DNA from: Prevotella sp. tf2-5 | GTDB lineage: Bacteria; Bacteroidota; Bacteroidia; Bacteroidales; Bacteroidaceae | Length of the DNA: 64,000 bases | NCBI RefSeq assembly: GCF_900115435.1 | Contig: NZ_FOWK01000009.1 | Coordinates: 102,666-166,665 of the forward strand | Direction: 5' to 3' | In this document: positions 46,591 through 55,028 of the stretch, piece after piece | How positions within the stretch are numbered: position 1 is the first letter of the stretch | Layout of the letters: each line of letters starts with the position of its first letter | Notes under the pieces: generated by a model | Told to the model about the DNA's origin: nothing | Seen by the model: only the letters and a program-made list of their open reading frames with translations | Databases searched by the model: none | Position numbers and translations under genes: made by a program

Positions 46591-48152
46591 GGTCTTGCCT
46601 CCTTTCTGAAAAAGGTCTCATAAGGGATGTTCCTGCCGATATAATAGTTCCATTCCTCTCGTGTCAAGTCACGCTTCAGCTTCGCTTTCAGCTGCTGCTG
46701 CATGGCTTGTACGGAGATCAGTGCTCTGGAGACGTTTCCCCCCTGGTCACCTGCCCATATATAGTTCTTCTTCAGGTCGAAGGTGAAATTAATGATCCAT
46801 CCTCTGGACGTATACAACGTCATCGGTTCTATCTTCGACTGGTTGGTCATCCACATGTTGATCGCCCCGTCATAACTAGAGGATGAGAGTCGGTGGCCAT
46901 TGACCTTGAGTTTGGTGATCCTTGAACGGTGTCCCACCAGTTTGGAAATCTCTCCTTTCCTGTTAACAAAGTAGATCGTGCCGTCGCTCATCCCGTAGAA
47001 GTAAGTCTTCTGGTTCTTCGACTCAGCGAAAGCTGTCACCTGTCCCTTAACAGGAGTCTGTGTTGTCTCCAGCTTATTGAAACTCTTCACCAGATGCATC
47101 CTGCCTTGGCGGTCGAAGATGACAGGGTAGTTCTGAAAACGGGAACTGGTCTCTACGACAAAGGGTAATAGTTTTTCTGCTATTATGATCTCCTTTTCCG
47201 TGTCGAAAAGCGCCATGCCTCGCTCACCAAAGAGAATGAACTGATTATCGGCAGTGTCCATCGCCTTCAGCTTAGGGATGTTGACTTTGATGTTCTTGAT
47301 CTGTTTTCCCCTGATGACCAGCAGCTCACCCGTACGACTCAAAGCATAGATGGCATTGGTATTACGATTGATAAAGACATCACGGAAGTCGTATCTGGGA
47401 TCACTGATGAGGGTGGTGGAGGACAGGTTGTTTCCGGAGATGGTATGTCGCATCACCTCCCCATAGGTGCTGCAGGTCACGATATATCCGTCTTTTGCAT
47501 CAGAGAAGGCGATATCCGTCACACTTCCCTTGTGCCTGTTCCAGATGGTCTTGTTCTGACTGGTCATCGCCAGCGCTTGGTAGATGCTGGGATGATAGAT
47601 GTCTCCGTGATAACGGTTCGTAAACTCACAGACGACATTCGCCAACAAATCAGCTAGCTCGTGGTTGCCGGCGTTATATTGGGTGATGGCGGTATTGGCA
47701 AGGGTTCGTGATAATGATATGTAACTCAATGTGTCGGCGACACGCTTGGAGTGTTCCGCCTGTGTCCGCTCTTTCTCAGCGATAGCCTGTTGCTTTTTCG
47801 CCACCTGTGATGCCTCAAGGGCTTTTTGCTCGGCAATCAAAGCGTTGCGACGTTCCTCCTCAGCTTTCGTCCGTTCCTTCTGAGCCGCTTCAGCCTGCTC
47901 CTCAGCTTCCTCACGCTGCTCGTCACTGATGATACGCTGTTGGTTGGCTATCTCCTCCATTTGTGCATTGACACTCTGCATGACGACCGCCTGTTTCTCT
48001 TTCTTAGAGAGAATAGCAAGCTGTCGCTCCAGTTCTTTGACCTTCAACTGCTCCTCGGAATAGTTCTCATGCATCTTCCAGGCGGTAACTCCTACTAAGA
48101 TAAGAGCACAGCCGGCAATGGCAGCAACTATTATTTGGGTGATTTTTTTCAT
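46587..48152 (-). CDS. membrane-anchored coiled-coil WD40 protein
   Basis: A 521-residue protein. One N-terminal helix (ITQIIVAAIAGCALILVGVTAW) anchors it. Residues about 30-140 form a long coiled coil rich in Glu, Lys, Gln and Ala. The rest contains a WD40-like propeller (WNRHKGSVTDIAFSDAKDGYIVTCSTYGEVMRH, LVGHRSRITKLKVNGHRLSSSSYDGAINMW, NYIWAGDQGGNVSRAL). It ends in the LTREEWNYYIGRNIPYETFFRKEA segment seen at the end of other bacterial WD40 signalling proteins. No enzyme motif. It overlaps its neighbours by 4 nt each side. Probably a scaffold between the PP2C regulator and the kinases; that is inference. Confidence 0.8.
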   Translation of the reverse strand: MKKITQIIVAAIAGCALILVGVTAWKMHENYSEEQLKVKELERQLAILSKKEKQAVVMQSVNAQMEEIANQQRIISDEQREEAEEQAEAAQKERTKAEEERRNALIAEQKALEASQVAKKQQAIAEKERTQAEHSKRVADTLSYISLSRTLANTAITQYNAGNHELADLLANVVCEFTNRYHGDIYHPSIYQALAMTSQNKTIWNRHKGSVTDIAFSDAKDGYIVTCSTYGEVMRHTISGNNLSSTTLISDPRYDFRDVFINRNTNAIYALSRTGELLVIRGKQIKNIKVNIPKLKAMDTADNQFILFGERGMALFDTEKEIIIAEKLLPFVVETSSRFQNYPVIFDRQGRMHLVKSFNKLETTQTPVKGQVTAFAESKNQKTYFYGMSDGTIYFVNRKGEISKLVGHRSRITKLKVNGHRLSSSSYDGAINMWMTNQSKIEPMTLYTSRGWIINFTFDLKKNYIWAGDQGGNVSRALISVQAMQQQLKAKLKRDLTREEWNYYIGRNIPYETFFRKEARP

Positions 48153-49318
48153 GCTTTACGCTTCAGTGCCATCATGGTGATGTCGTCACTCTGTTCCGCA
48201 TCCCCTACAAAGGTCTTGACATCCTTCAACTGTTCGTCGATAATCTCTTTACAGGACATGCCGTTAAGGGTTTTCAGCTTTTGTGCCATCCGCTCGTCTC
48301 CATATTCCTCGAAGGCATTATTGGTTGCCTCGTTGACGCCGTCGGTGTACAACACTATTGTGTCACCGACTCCCAGCTTGGTGGTCTCTCCATGATACTC
48401 CATCCCCTCTATTGCTCCCACAATGGGGTTCTTGCTGAGCGGCAGAATCTCTATCTCACCGTTGGCATGCAGGATATAGGGGGAGTTATGACCTCCGTTA
48501 CAGTATTCCAGCTCCCCTGTGTCAAGATGGTAGATGCCATAGAATACTGTGACGAACATACTGTCTACAGACTCTGCGCTTAACAACTCATTTGACTTCG
48601 TCAGACATTTGCCAGGGGAGTAGTCCTGTAGTCCCACCGTGCGGATGAGGGTGCGGCTGACAGCCATGAAGATGGCTGCGGGAATACCTTTTCCGCTGAC
48701 ATCCGCTATCACCATACCGATACGGTTTGCGTCGATGCGGAAGAAGTCGTAGAAATCACCTCCCACATCCTTCGCAGGTGTCATCTGTGCCGCAAGGTCA
48801 ATCTCCTTCTCATTCTCCGGGAATGGCGGGAAGATGCGGGGCAGGATCGCCTGTTGTATCTCACGGGCAACGGCAAGGTCTGTTTTCAGCGACTCCAACT
48901 GGGAGTGCTCTGCCTGTGCCTTCTTGATATAGTCGATCTGTTCGATGGCTTTCTCGATGGTCACACTCAGGTCATCCAAGTCGATGGGCTTGGTGGCGAA
49001 GTCGAAAGCACCGTTATTCATGGCGGAGCGGATGTTCCCCATGTCGCCATAAGCGGAGACCATGATGCATTTCATGGCGGGGTTCTGCATCTCGTTGATC
49101 TTGGTGAGCAAGGTCAGTCCGTCCATCTCTGGCATGTTGATGTCGGAGAGAATGATATTGATGTCTTTCTCCCGCAACAAGACGGTGAGGGCTTCCAGAC
49201 CGTTATGGGCGAAAAAGAACTCATATTCGCCCTTGCGGATTTTCCTTCTGAAATATTGTGTCAAGAGGAGTTCGAGGTCCATCTCGTCGTCCACACTGAG
49301 AATTTTAACTGGTGTCAT
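48149..49318 (-). CDS. REC-PP2C (SpoIIE/RsbU-type) response regulator phosphatase
   Basis: A 389-residue protein starting MTPVKILSVDDEMDLELLLTQYF. The receiver domain has the acidic pair D10/D11, phospho-acceptor Asp59 (IILSDINMPEMDG), SAYGD and the late Lys in FATKPIDLDD. A linker coiled coil (REIQQAILPRIFPPFPE) leads to a SpoIIE/PP2C domain: PAKDVGGDFYDFF, MVIADVSGKGIPAAIFMA, YCNGGHNSPYIL and IVLYTDGVNEA. Such proteins dephosphorylate anti-anti-sigma factors in partner switching. No STAS or RsbW-type protein is visible in the window. First gene of the five-gene signalling operon with a consensus promoter. Likely phosphorylated by the kinases encoded downstream. Confidence 0.9.
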   Translation of the reverse strand: MTPVKILSVDDEMDLELLLTQYFRRKIRKGEYEFFFAHNGLEALTVLLREKDINIILSDINMPEMDGLTLLTKINEMQNPAMKCIMVSAYGDMGNIRSAMNNGAFDFATKPIDLDDLSVTIEKAIEQIDYIKKAQAEHSQLESLKTDLAVAREIQQAILPRIFPPFPENEKEIDLAAQMTPAKDVGGDFYDFFRIDANRIGMVIADVSGKGIPAAIFMAVSRTLIRTVGLQDYSPGKCLTKSNELLSAESVDSMFVTVFYGIYHLDTGELEYCNGGHNSPYILHANGEIEILPLSKNPIVGAIEGMEYHGETTKLGVGDTIVLYTDGVNEATNNAFEEYGDERMAQKLKTLNGMSCKEIIDEQLKDVKTFVGDAEQSDDITMMALKRKA

Positions 49319-49343
49319 AATTCGGTTTAATTTAATAATGTGG

Positions 49344-49375
49344 CAAAATTAACGATATTTTTCGAAATACACAAA
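49344..49375 (-). promoter_or_regulatory. signalling operon promoter, TTTG-N20-TAATTTTG
   Basis: On the minus strand TTTG (49375-49372) and TAATTTTG (49351-49344) are 20 nt apart, 26 nt upstream of ATG 49318. It is divergent to the promoter of the ATP-grasp gene. Confidence 0.8.
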
Positions 49376-49389
49376 TGTTTTGCCAATAA

Positions 49390-49421
49390 TTTGGCTCTTC
49401 TCTTATTTTTTCGTAACTTTG
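49390..49421 (+). promoter_or_regulatory. ATP-grasp gene promoter, TTTG-N20-TAACTTTG
   Basis: TTTG (49390-49393) and TAACTTTG (49414-49421) are 20 nt apart. The ATG at 49429 is only 8 nt after the -7 box, so the transcript is nearly leaderless. Confidence 0.8.
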
Positions 49422-49428
49422 CCATCAG

Positions 49429-50523
49429 ATGGCGACTTTACACATATTCAATCCTGAGCATGATATCGCTTTGGCGAGCAATATCAGCAATTTCACGGCT
49501 CCGCATGCTGGCAGACAACTGCGTGCTGACCTGGGGTTCCTCCCTGCCTTGTGGGCGGAAGAGGGGGATGTCGTACTGGTGGAGAATGTGGAATATGCCA
49601 GAAAGAAATGGGAAAGACTCAGGCAAAGGTTTGTTCCATGGCGTGGAACAAAGTGTTCCATAGGGTGGAACAACATGTTCCATGGCGTGGAACAAAGTGT
49701 TCCATGGGATGGAATAAAAACGATATCCCCATGGGGCTGGGATAAAGCCATCAAGCGAGAGCTGGAGAGGAAGGGCGTGCCGTCTTCGTTACTACCCTCG
49801 GACAGTCAGTTGGAACGGATTCGCACCTTGTCCCATCGACAGACAGCGGCGCGTCTGTTGCCTCTCCTTCAGACGGAGGGTACGGTAGGTGAGGCAGTAC
49901 TGTGTGAGTCGGTGGATGCGGTGGAGCAGCAGTTGAGGCTTCATCCTCGTCTGGTGTTGAAAGCACCGTGGAGCTCCAGCGGTCGTGGTATCCGTTTTAT
50001 TGACAAAGAAATGAATGACTATCATTACGGCTGGCTTCGTAATCTGTTGAAGAGCCAGGGTGGAGTGATGGCAGAACCATACTATGAAAAAGTAAAAGAT
50101 TTTGGTATGGAGTTTGAGGCGACAGACGAAGGAATACGTTATCTGGGATTATCTCTTTTCCACACAGCAAATGGTGCTTATACGGGAAATATCCTGGCTA
50201 CGGAGAATGCGAAGCGAGAAATGATAAGTCGCTATATACCAATTTGTTTGATAGATGAGGTAAAAGAAAAGATTTGCGACATGTTATGGCTTGAGGACTA
50301 TCGTGGTCCCTTTGGTGTTGACATGATGGTCGTTAAAGAAAACAGTCAATTGTCAAACCGTCAATACTGTCAACTAAAACTACATCCGTGTGTTGAGATT
50401 AATCTAAGACGTACGATGGGACATGTGGCACTTGCTTTATCACCTAAGGATGATGATATCCGCAAGGTGATGCGCATCGTTTATGAAGATAATATTTACA
50501 AACTACGAATACGAAAACTATGA
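49429..50523 (+). CDS. ATP-grasp-like protein of unknown function
   Basis: A 364-residue protein starting MATLHIFNPEHDIALASNISNFTAPHAGRQLRADLGFLPALWAEEGD. The second half has ATP-grasp-like features: RLVLKAPWSSSGRGIRFI (glycine-rich loop), GVMAEPYYEKVKDFGMEFEA, LEDYRGPFGVDMMVV and HPCVEINLRRTMGHVAL (metal-binding Glu/Asn). The family is known to me only as conserved and hypothetical in Bacteroidota. Two stretches are made of word repeats: a 22-bp coding array (RFVPWRGTKCS and after) and a run near KENSQLSNRQYCQLK. It overlaps the GH43 gene by 4 nt. Ligand and product unknown. Confidence 0.78.
   Translation: MATLHIFNPEHDIALASNISNFTAPHAGRQLRADLGFLPALWAEEGDVVLVENVEYARKKWERLRQRFVPWRGTKCSIGWNNMFHGVEQSVPWDGIKTISPWGWDKAIKRELERKGVPSSLLPSDSQLERIRTLSHRQTAARLLPLLQTEGTVGEAVLCESVDAVEQQLRLHPRLVLKAPWSSSGRGIRFIDKEMNDYHYGWLRNLLKSQGGVMAEPYYEKVKDFGMEFEATDEGIRYLGLSLFHTANGAYTGNILATENAKREMISRYIPICLIDEVKEKICDMLWLEDYRGPFGVDMMVVKENSQLSNRQYCQLKLHPCVEINLRRTMGHVALALSPKDDDIRKVMRIVYEDNIYKLRIRKL
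49634..49721. repeat. 22-bp coding array, 4 units
   Basis: Four consecutive 22-bp units start at 49634, 49656, 49678 and 49700. Each is an imperfect palindrome of the form TTCCAtggcgTGGAA followed by ACAaaGTG. They sit inside the ATP-grasp gene. Since 22 is not divisible by 3, the units are read in rotating frames; three units would restore frame. The same period occurs in the two intergenic arrays. Confidence 0.9.
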
Positions 50524-52211
50524 GAAAAACTTTACTAGCAATACTGTCGTTTGTCGTCTTGACGATGAACGCACAGTATAAGTCGGAAGTATGGTCACCG
50601 GATAATGGTGACGGTACCTTTACCAATCCTGTGATCAATGCCGACTATTCAGATCCGGATGTCTGTGTGGGAGCCAGCGGTAAGGATTTTTATATGACGG
50701 CAAGTTCCTTTAACTGTATCCCGGGACTGCCCATCCTGCATTCCAAGGACTTGGTGAACTGGGAGATTATCAATTACGCCATTGACGCCCTGCCACCTCT
50801 GGAACGCTATAATGTGCCACAGCATGGGAATGGAGTGTGGGCACCGTCTATCCGTTACAACGAGTATAATCAGACCTATTATATATATTGGGGAGACCCC
50901 GATCTGGGTGTCTTTGTCGTCACAGCCAAAGACCCTGCCGGGAAATGGTCTGAGCCCGTCTGTGTTATCGAGGGCAAGGGTATGATAGACACCACACCTC
51001 TTTGGGACGAGGATGGTCGTTGCTATCTGGTCAATGGCTGGGCAAACTCCCGTTGTCATTTCAATTCCGTGCTGACCGTTCGTGAGATGTCCGCCGACGG
51101 TATGCGGCAGATTGGTCATCCCGTCATCGTGTTCGACGGCAATGGAACCCCCAACCGTACCGCAGAGGGACCGAAGTTCTATAAGCGTGATGGTTGGTAT
51201 TGGATCATGTGTCCCGCAGGTGGCGTTCCCATTGGTCATCAGCTTGCCATGCGTTCCAAGTCACCCTATGGACCCTACGAGTGGAAAGTGGTACTCGACC
51301 AAGGGAAGACTGCTGTTAATGGTCCTCATCAGGGGGGCTGGGTACATCTGAAGAGTGGAGAGGACTGGTTCCTGCATTTCCAGGACAAGGAGGCGTATGG
51401 TCGTGTGGTATGGTTGGAGCCTGTGACATGGAAAGACAATTGGCCTGCGATGGGACAGCATATAAAGAACTACTGTGGTGAGCCTGTGCTGACCTATAAG
51501 AAACCCAATGTGGGGAAGACCTATCCTGTTCAGAACCCTGTGGAGAGCGACGAGTTCAATAGTATCACCCTCGGAAAACAATGGCAGTGGCATGCTAACT
51601 ACCAGCAGACCTTCGGGATGCCTACTCCGTATGGGGTGTTCCGTCTGTTCTGTCACCAACAGAGTGCCGACTTCAAGAATCTTTGGGAGACAGGCAACCT
51701 GTTGTTGCAGAAGACACCTGCCGACAACTTCACTGCTACCACGAAACTGCGTCTCTCTGCGAAAGACGACGGACAGTATGGTGGTATCATCGTGATGGGT
51801 ATGGACTATTCCTCTTTGGTGTTGCGTCGTGTCGGTGACCAGTTCGAGTTGCAGCAGATCACCTGTAAGAATGCCGACAAGGGGAAGCCGGAGACCATCA
51901 TGAGTCTTGCCACCCTAAAGCCGACGGCTGTCGATCAGGTCGACTATCAACCAGCCATCCATTGTGACATCTACCTTCGTCTGCAAGTCAGTTATATCGG
52001 TGGAAAGAACAGTGACGGCACCAATAAGCACGAGGCTGCCGTTCGTTTCTCATGGTCAAAAGACGGTAAGACATTTACAGAGGTGGGTGATGCCTTCACG
52101 ATGCGTCAAGGTAAGTGGATCGGTGCCAAGATCGGACTGATGGCTGCCGAGCCTGCGGGGAAGAAAGTACGCGGATGGGTCGACGCTGACTGGTTCCGCG
52201 TCACTAAATAG
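50520..52211 (+). CDS. glycoside hydrolase family 43, exported
   Basis: A 563-residue enzyme with signal peptide MRKTLLAILSFVVLTMNAQ. The five-bladed propeller has the GH43 catalytic set: base Asp45 in INADYSDPDV, an Asp in GMIDTTPLWDEDGR and the acid Glu in RTAEGPKFYKRDGWYW. A C-terminal beta-sandwich (from about residue 345, VESDEFNSITLGKQWQWHAN) resembles the xylosidase-associated domain. It fits beta-xylosidase or arabinofuranosidase subfamilies. Likely periplasmic, acting on oligosaccharides. No SusC/SusD pair lies next to it, so it is not part of a visible PUL. Starts 4 nt inside the ATP-grasp gene end. Its 3' end overlaps the convergent MBL gene by 8 nt. Confidence 0.88.
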   Translation: MRKTLLAILSFVVLTMNAQYKSEVWSPDNGDGTFTNPVINADYSDPDVCVGASGKDFYMTASSFNCIPGLPILHSKDLVNWEIINYAIDALPPLERYNVPQHGNGVWAPSIRYNEYNQTYYIYWGDPDLGVFVVTAKDPAGKWSEPVCVIEGKGMIDTTPLWDEDGRCYLVNGWANSRCHFNSVLTVREMSADGMRQIGHPVIVFDGNGTPNRTAEGPKFYKRDGWYWIMCPAGGVPIGHQLAMRSKSPYGPYEWKVVLDQGKTAVNGPHQGGWVHLKSGEDWFLHFQDKEAYGRVVWLEPVTWKDNWPAMGQHIKNYCGEPVLTYKKPNVGKTYPVQNPVESDEFNSITLGKQWQWHANYQQTFGMPTPYGVFRLFCHQQSADFKNLWETGNLLLQKTPADNFTATTKLRLSAKDDGQYGGIIVMGMDYSSLVLRRVGDQFELQQITCKNADKGKPETIMSLATLKPTAVDQVDYQPAIHCDIYLRLQVSYIGGKNSDGTNKHEAAVRFSWSKDGKTFTEVGDAFTMRQGKWIGAKIGLMAAEPAGKKVRGWVDADWFRVTK

Positions 52212-52857
52212 CAGTATCTCGCATATAAAGATTATACTGTCGTTCTTCGGCAATAGTGGTCTGTGGACCGTGTCCGCAATAGACCGTGGTATCGGCGGGG
52301 AGTTTCGCAAGTTGTTGCAGGCTCTCCGCCATTTCCTGCCAACTGCCTCCCTCGAAGTCTGTACGTCCGATACTCATACGGAAAAGGGTGTCACCTGTGA
52401 AGGCGACATGCTCGTCAGCACAATAGAAGACACATCCCCCTGGCGTGTGTCCGGCAGTATGCAGGATGTCGAAATGATGAGTGCCGAAATGGATCTGCTC
52501 CCCTTCAGTGAAATAGTGACCGACGGGAGCCTCCTCTTCGTTGAGGTCAAAGCCAAACAGATCGGACGCCTGCTTACCTAAGTGTGCGATGAGGAACTCA
52601 TCCTCGGCACGTGCCTCTACCTTCAGTCCGAACTCGTTGAAGAGGGCGATGTTCCCCCAGTTATGGTCGAGGTGTCCGTGTGTCGCCAGCAGATGGACGG
52701 GCTTGAGGTTCTCTTCCTTGATATACTGACTGATGGCATCACGCTCCTCTTGGTATTGCGCCCCACAGTCTATGATGACACACTCCTTCGTCTCGTCACT
52801 CACCACGTAGCAGTTTTCCTGCAACATGTTACACATGAATCGCTTGATTTTCAGCAT
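52204..52857 (-). CDS. MBL-fold metallohydrolase (glyoxalase II-like)
   Basis: A 217-residue protein starting at ATG 52857 (MLKIKRFMCNMLQENCYVVSD). It has the zinc motif LLATHGHLDHNWGN, a second metal set in LHTAGHTPGGCVFYC and AFTGDTLFRMSIGRTDFEGG, and a final VYCGHGP. Fits hydroxyacylglutathione-hydrolase-type MBL proteins. Substrate uncertain. An 11-codon upstream extension lies inside rsmG and is not used. Its start overlaps the rsmG end by 7 nt, so the two are co-transcribed. Confidence 0.88.
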   Translation of the reverse strand: MLKIKRFMCNMLQENCYVVSDETKECVIIDCGAQYQEERDAISQYIKEENLKPVHLLATHGHLDHNWGNIALFNEFGLKVEARAEDEFLIAHLGKQASDLFGFDLNEEEAPVGHYFTEGEQIHFGTHHFDILHTAGHTPGGCVFYCADEHVAFTGDTLFRMSIGRTDFEGGSWQEMAESLQQLAKLPADTTVYCGHGPQTTIAEERQYNLYMRDTAI

Positions 52858-53471
52858 GGCAGATAGATGATGTTTTTCTCTTGGAACCATTCCTCGTCGA
52901 AGAACTGGTTGATGTCTGTGATATCCACGATGTTACGGTAGGGACGTGTCTCCTCTTGCAAGTCACCGCCCTTCAGACAGATGATACCGTTCGGCAGGGC
53001 GTTACGCTGTTCCTGAGAGATGTTTTTACGTACAATCTTATAAAGGTCGGGTAGGGGCATCACGGCACGGCTCACCACAAAGTCGTATTTCCCTTTCTCC
53101 TCCTCACCACGCAGATGCTCCGGGTGACAGTTCCTCAGTCCGATGGCATTACATACTTCCTGTGCCACTCGTATTTTCTTACCTGTGCCGTCAATCAGTT
53201 TGAAGTCACAGTCAGGGAAGAGGATGGCGAGAGGAATTCCAGGGAAACCGCCTCCCGTTCCGAAGTCGAGGATCTTAGAGCCGGCTTGGAAACGGATGAT
53301 CTTGGCAATCGCCATCGAGTGTAGCACATGATGCTCGTAGAGATGATCGATGTCTTTGCGTGAGATGACGTTGATCTTCTCGTTCCAGTCACGGTAGAGA
53401 GCATCCAGTGCCTCCAGCTGTTTCCGCTGCTCGTCCGTCAGCTCTGGGAAATATTTCAGTATCTGTTCCAT
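52851..53471 (-). CDS. rsmG: 16S rRNA m7G methyltransferase RsmG
   Basis: A 206-residue methyltransferase that modifies G527 of 16S rRNA. Starts MEQILKYFPELTDEQRKQLEALDALYRDWNEKINVISRKDIDHLYEHHVLHSMAIAKI. Motif I is ILDFGTGGGFPGIPLAI, followed by FKLIDGTGKKIRVAQEV and the KYDFVVSRAVMPLPDL segment. Length is normal. It overlaps the MBL gene by 7 nt. The spacer before it has a short run of TCAACTGTCAA-type words (53472-53497). Confidence 0.94.
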   Translation of the reverse strand: MEQILKYFPELTDEQRKQLEALDALYRDWNEKINVISRKDIDHLYEHHVLHSMAIAKIIRFQAGSKILDFGTGGGFPGIPLAILFPDCDFKLIDGTGKKIRVAQEVCNAIGLRNCHPEHLRGEEEKGKYDFVVSRAVMPLPDLYKIVRKNISQEQRNALPNGIICLKGGDLQEETRPYRNIVDITDINQFFDEEWFQEKNIIYLPC

Positions 53472-53495
53472 AAACTGTCAATTGTCAACGGTCAA

Positions 53496-54290
53496 CTATT
53501 TCAGGATTGGCTCTAAAACCTTGTAGGAAAGTGTCAGTTCTGTGTTCCCCTTGTCGTAAGGAGCGATCTCATAGGGGTTATAGATAAAGGTGATCTCGTC
53601 GTCGCCGAGGATGAAGTTCTGGGGGGCATAGATATCCATCGTCAAGAGATAACCTTTCTCATGTAACTCATCAAGGGTGTTGGTGTCTGTCTGTTTCCTC
53701 AGCTCCTCCAACAACAACTCACGCAGCCTGTATGAATAACCCTGTACGAAGAGGTCGTCATAAGTGATCTGCTTACCCGTCTTCTCATCGAAGTTCATGA
53801 CGAGCTGTTGACGGATACCGTGGGCACCACCCTCATACATGTCGAGGTCGATGATATACACCAGACAGTCGTCCTTGCCACGACGGGTGTCAGTCTCTAT
53901 GACATATTTATATTGGTACCATGCTCGTTTCGTCTCGTCGGTACGGTCCTCGCGATACAACGGTGCCATGTTCCTCTGGTACTCTTTCGTGTAAAAATTG
54001 GCAAAGGAGTCGACAGCTTGCTGCATCGCCAGACTGTCGAACATAAACAGTCGTTGCTCGATGGCATGGTTGATGTTGCGGGCACGCTCGTCGTCCCCTT
54101 TCACGTATTTCACCTGCAGGCTCACCTGGCATTGGGGAGCGTTGCTCTCGTCAATGACACTTGCTACCTTCTGTGCCTTCGCTTCCGCTATGTCTATGCT
54201 GGAGCCTCCGAAGATACCCCCGCCGTTACTGCCTCCACAAGCAGAGAACAGTATGGCTGTCAGTCCGATCATCAAATAATATTTCTTCAT
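53496..54290 (-). CDS. RsiV-like lipoprotein (DUF4163/DUF3298)
   Basis: A 264-residue lipoprotein starting at ATG 54290 (MKKYYLMIGLTAILFSACGG). The lipobox LFSAC puts the lipid on Cys18. Residues about 40-120 match the DUF4163-type N-domain (VSLQVKYVKGDDERARNINHAIEQRLF). The DUF3298 part follows (GAHGIRQQLVMNFDEKTGKQITYDDLFVQGYSYRLRELL). Related domains occur in the RsiV anti-sigma factor and in envelope proteins. No sigma factor is adjacent here, so an anti-sigma role is not supported. A -7-like box (TACCTTCG) is 8 nt upstream. Confidence 0.8.
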   Translation of the reverse strand: MKKYYLMIGLTAILFSACGGSNGGGIFGGSSIDIAEAKAQKVASVIDESNAPQCQVSLQVKYVKGDDERARNINHAIEQRLFMFDSLAMQQAVDSFANFYTKEYQRNMAPLYREDRTDETKRAWYQYKYVIETDTRRGKDDCLVYIIDLDMYEGGAHGIRQQLVMNFDEKTGKQITYDDLFVQGYSYRLRELLLEELRKQTDTNTLDELHEKGYLLTMDIYAPQNFILGDDEITFIYNPYEIAPYDKGNTELTLSYKVLEPILK

Positions 54291-54298
54291 ATTGGCTG

Positions 54299-54306
54299 CG
54301 AAGGTA
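54299..54306 (-). promoter_or_regulatory. -7-like box of the RsiV-like gene (TACCTTCG)
   Basis: TACCTTCG with GCAGCCAAT before the ATG, one change from TAnnTTTG. The same TACCTTCGCAGCCAA string precedes the DUF5715 gene at 13439. Confidence 0.5.
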
Positions 54307-54412
54307 CGAAGAATTTTTCTGAATTCCAAATATTCGTCATCAAATGCGTGTCGATTCGCTGAAGAAATCAGCCAGTTCGCTGAAAACGTTCCCGTGGCGA
54401 TTAAACTTTCCC

Positions 54413-54420
54413 TATCTTTG
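54413..54420 (+). promoter_or_regulatory. -7 box TATCTTTG of the Spy-like gene
   Basis: TATCTTTG lies 58 nt before ATG 54479. No clear -33 TTTG. Confidence 0.55.
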
Positions 54421-54478
54421 CAACGTCAAACAAATGACTTCGGTCGAAAAGAACATAAATACAAACTTATAAAAATTG

Positions 54479-55000
54479 ATGAAGATGAAAAAGATTGTTT
54501 TAACACTGGTGGCACTCCTGTCGATGACAGTGATGCAGGCACAGAACAATGAGAAGTGTGAGTGTAAGAAAGAGCAGAAAGCTCGTAAGCAGATGACCCC
54601 GGAGCAGATGACGGAGAGAATGACAAAGACGCTCTCTCTGACGGATGAGCAGAAGACGAAGGTTCTCGCACTTAACAAGGAGTATAAGGATGTACTCGCC
54701 AAGGGACCACGTATGCACGGACAGCGTCCTTCAAAGCCTCAAGCTGATGCGGAGACTGGTGCTACGGAGCAGCAGCGCCCGGAACGCCCACAGCTCACCG
54801 ATGCGCAAAAGGCTGAGATGAAACAGATGAAGGCTAAGCGTGACGAGTACAACAAGAAACTCAAGAAGATACTTAATGACGAACAGTATGAGAAGTACGA
54901 GAAGATGCAGAAGCATCACGGTCGTCATGGACATGGAGGACATCACGGACATCACGGCGGACCACGTGGACCTCGTCCGGATTTTGAACCACAGGATTAA
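54479..55000 (+). CDS. Spy/CpxP-like periplasmic protein, His-rich tail
   Basis: A 173-residue protein starting at ATG 54479 (MKMKKIVLTLVALLSMTVMQA; a start two codons later is possible). The signal peptide is followed by helical Met/Gln/Lys-rich repeats (QMTPEQMTERMTKTLSLTDEQKTKVLALNKEYKDVLA and LTDAQKAEMKQMKAKRDEYNKKLKKILNDEQYEKYEKMQ), like LTxxQ-type Spy/CpxP chaperones (DUF4890). The C-terminus is a cluster of His and Gly (HHGRHGHGGHHGHHGG) that may bind metal. Likely a periplasmic chaperone or metal-binding stress protein. Confidence 0.8.
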   Translation: MKMKKIVLTLVALLSMTVMQAQNNEKCECKKEQKARKQMTPEQMTERMTKTLSLTDEQKTKVLALNKEYKDVLAKGPRMHGQRPSKPQADAETGATEQQRPERPQLTDAQKAEMKQMKAKRDEYNKKLKKILNDEQYEKYEKMQKHHGRHGHGGHHGHHGGPRGPRPDFEPQD

Positions 55001-55028
55001 CGAAAAATTAAGGTGAAAAGATTGTGTA

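Noticed and set aside
50520..52211. Polysaccharide utilisation locus around the GH43 gene
   Set aside because: No SusC/SusD pair, hybrid two-component regulator or second glycosidase is adjacent. The TonB receptor at 40412 belongs to the signalling operon.
53496..54290. Anti-sigma factor RsiV
   Set aside because: The DUF4163/DUF3298 parts are shared, but there is no adjacent ECF sigma gene and the protein is a lipoprotein without a cytoplasmic domain.
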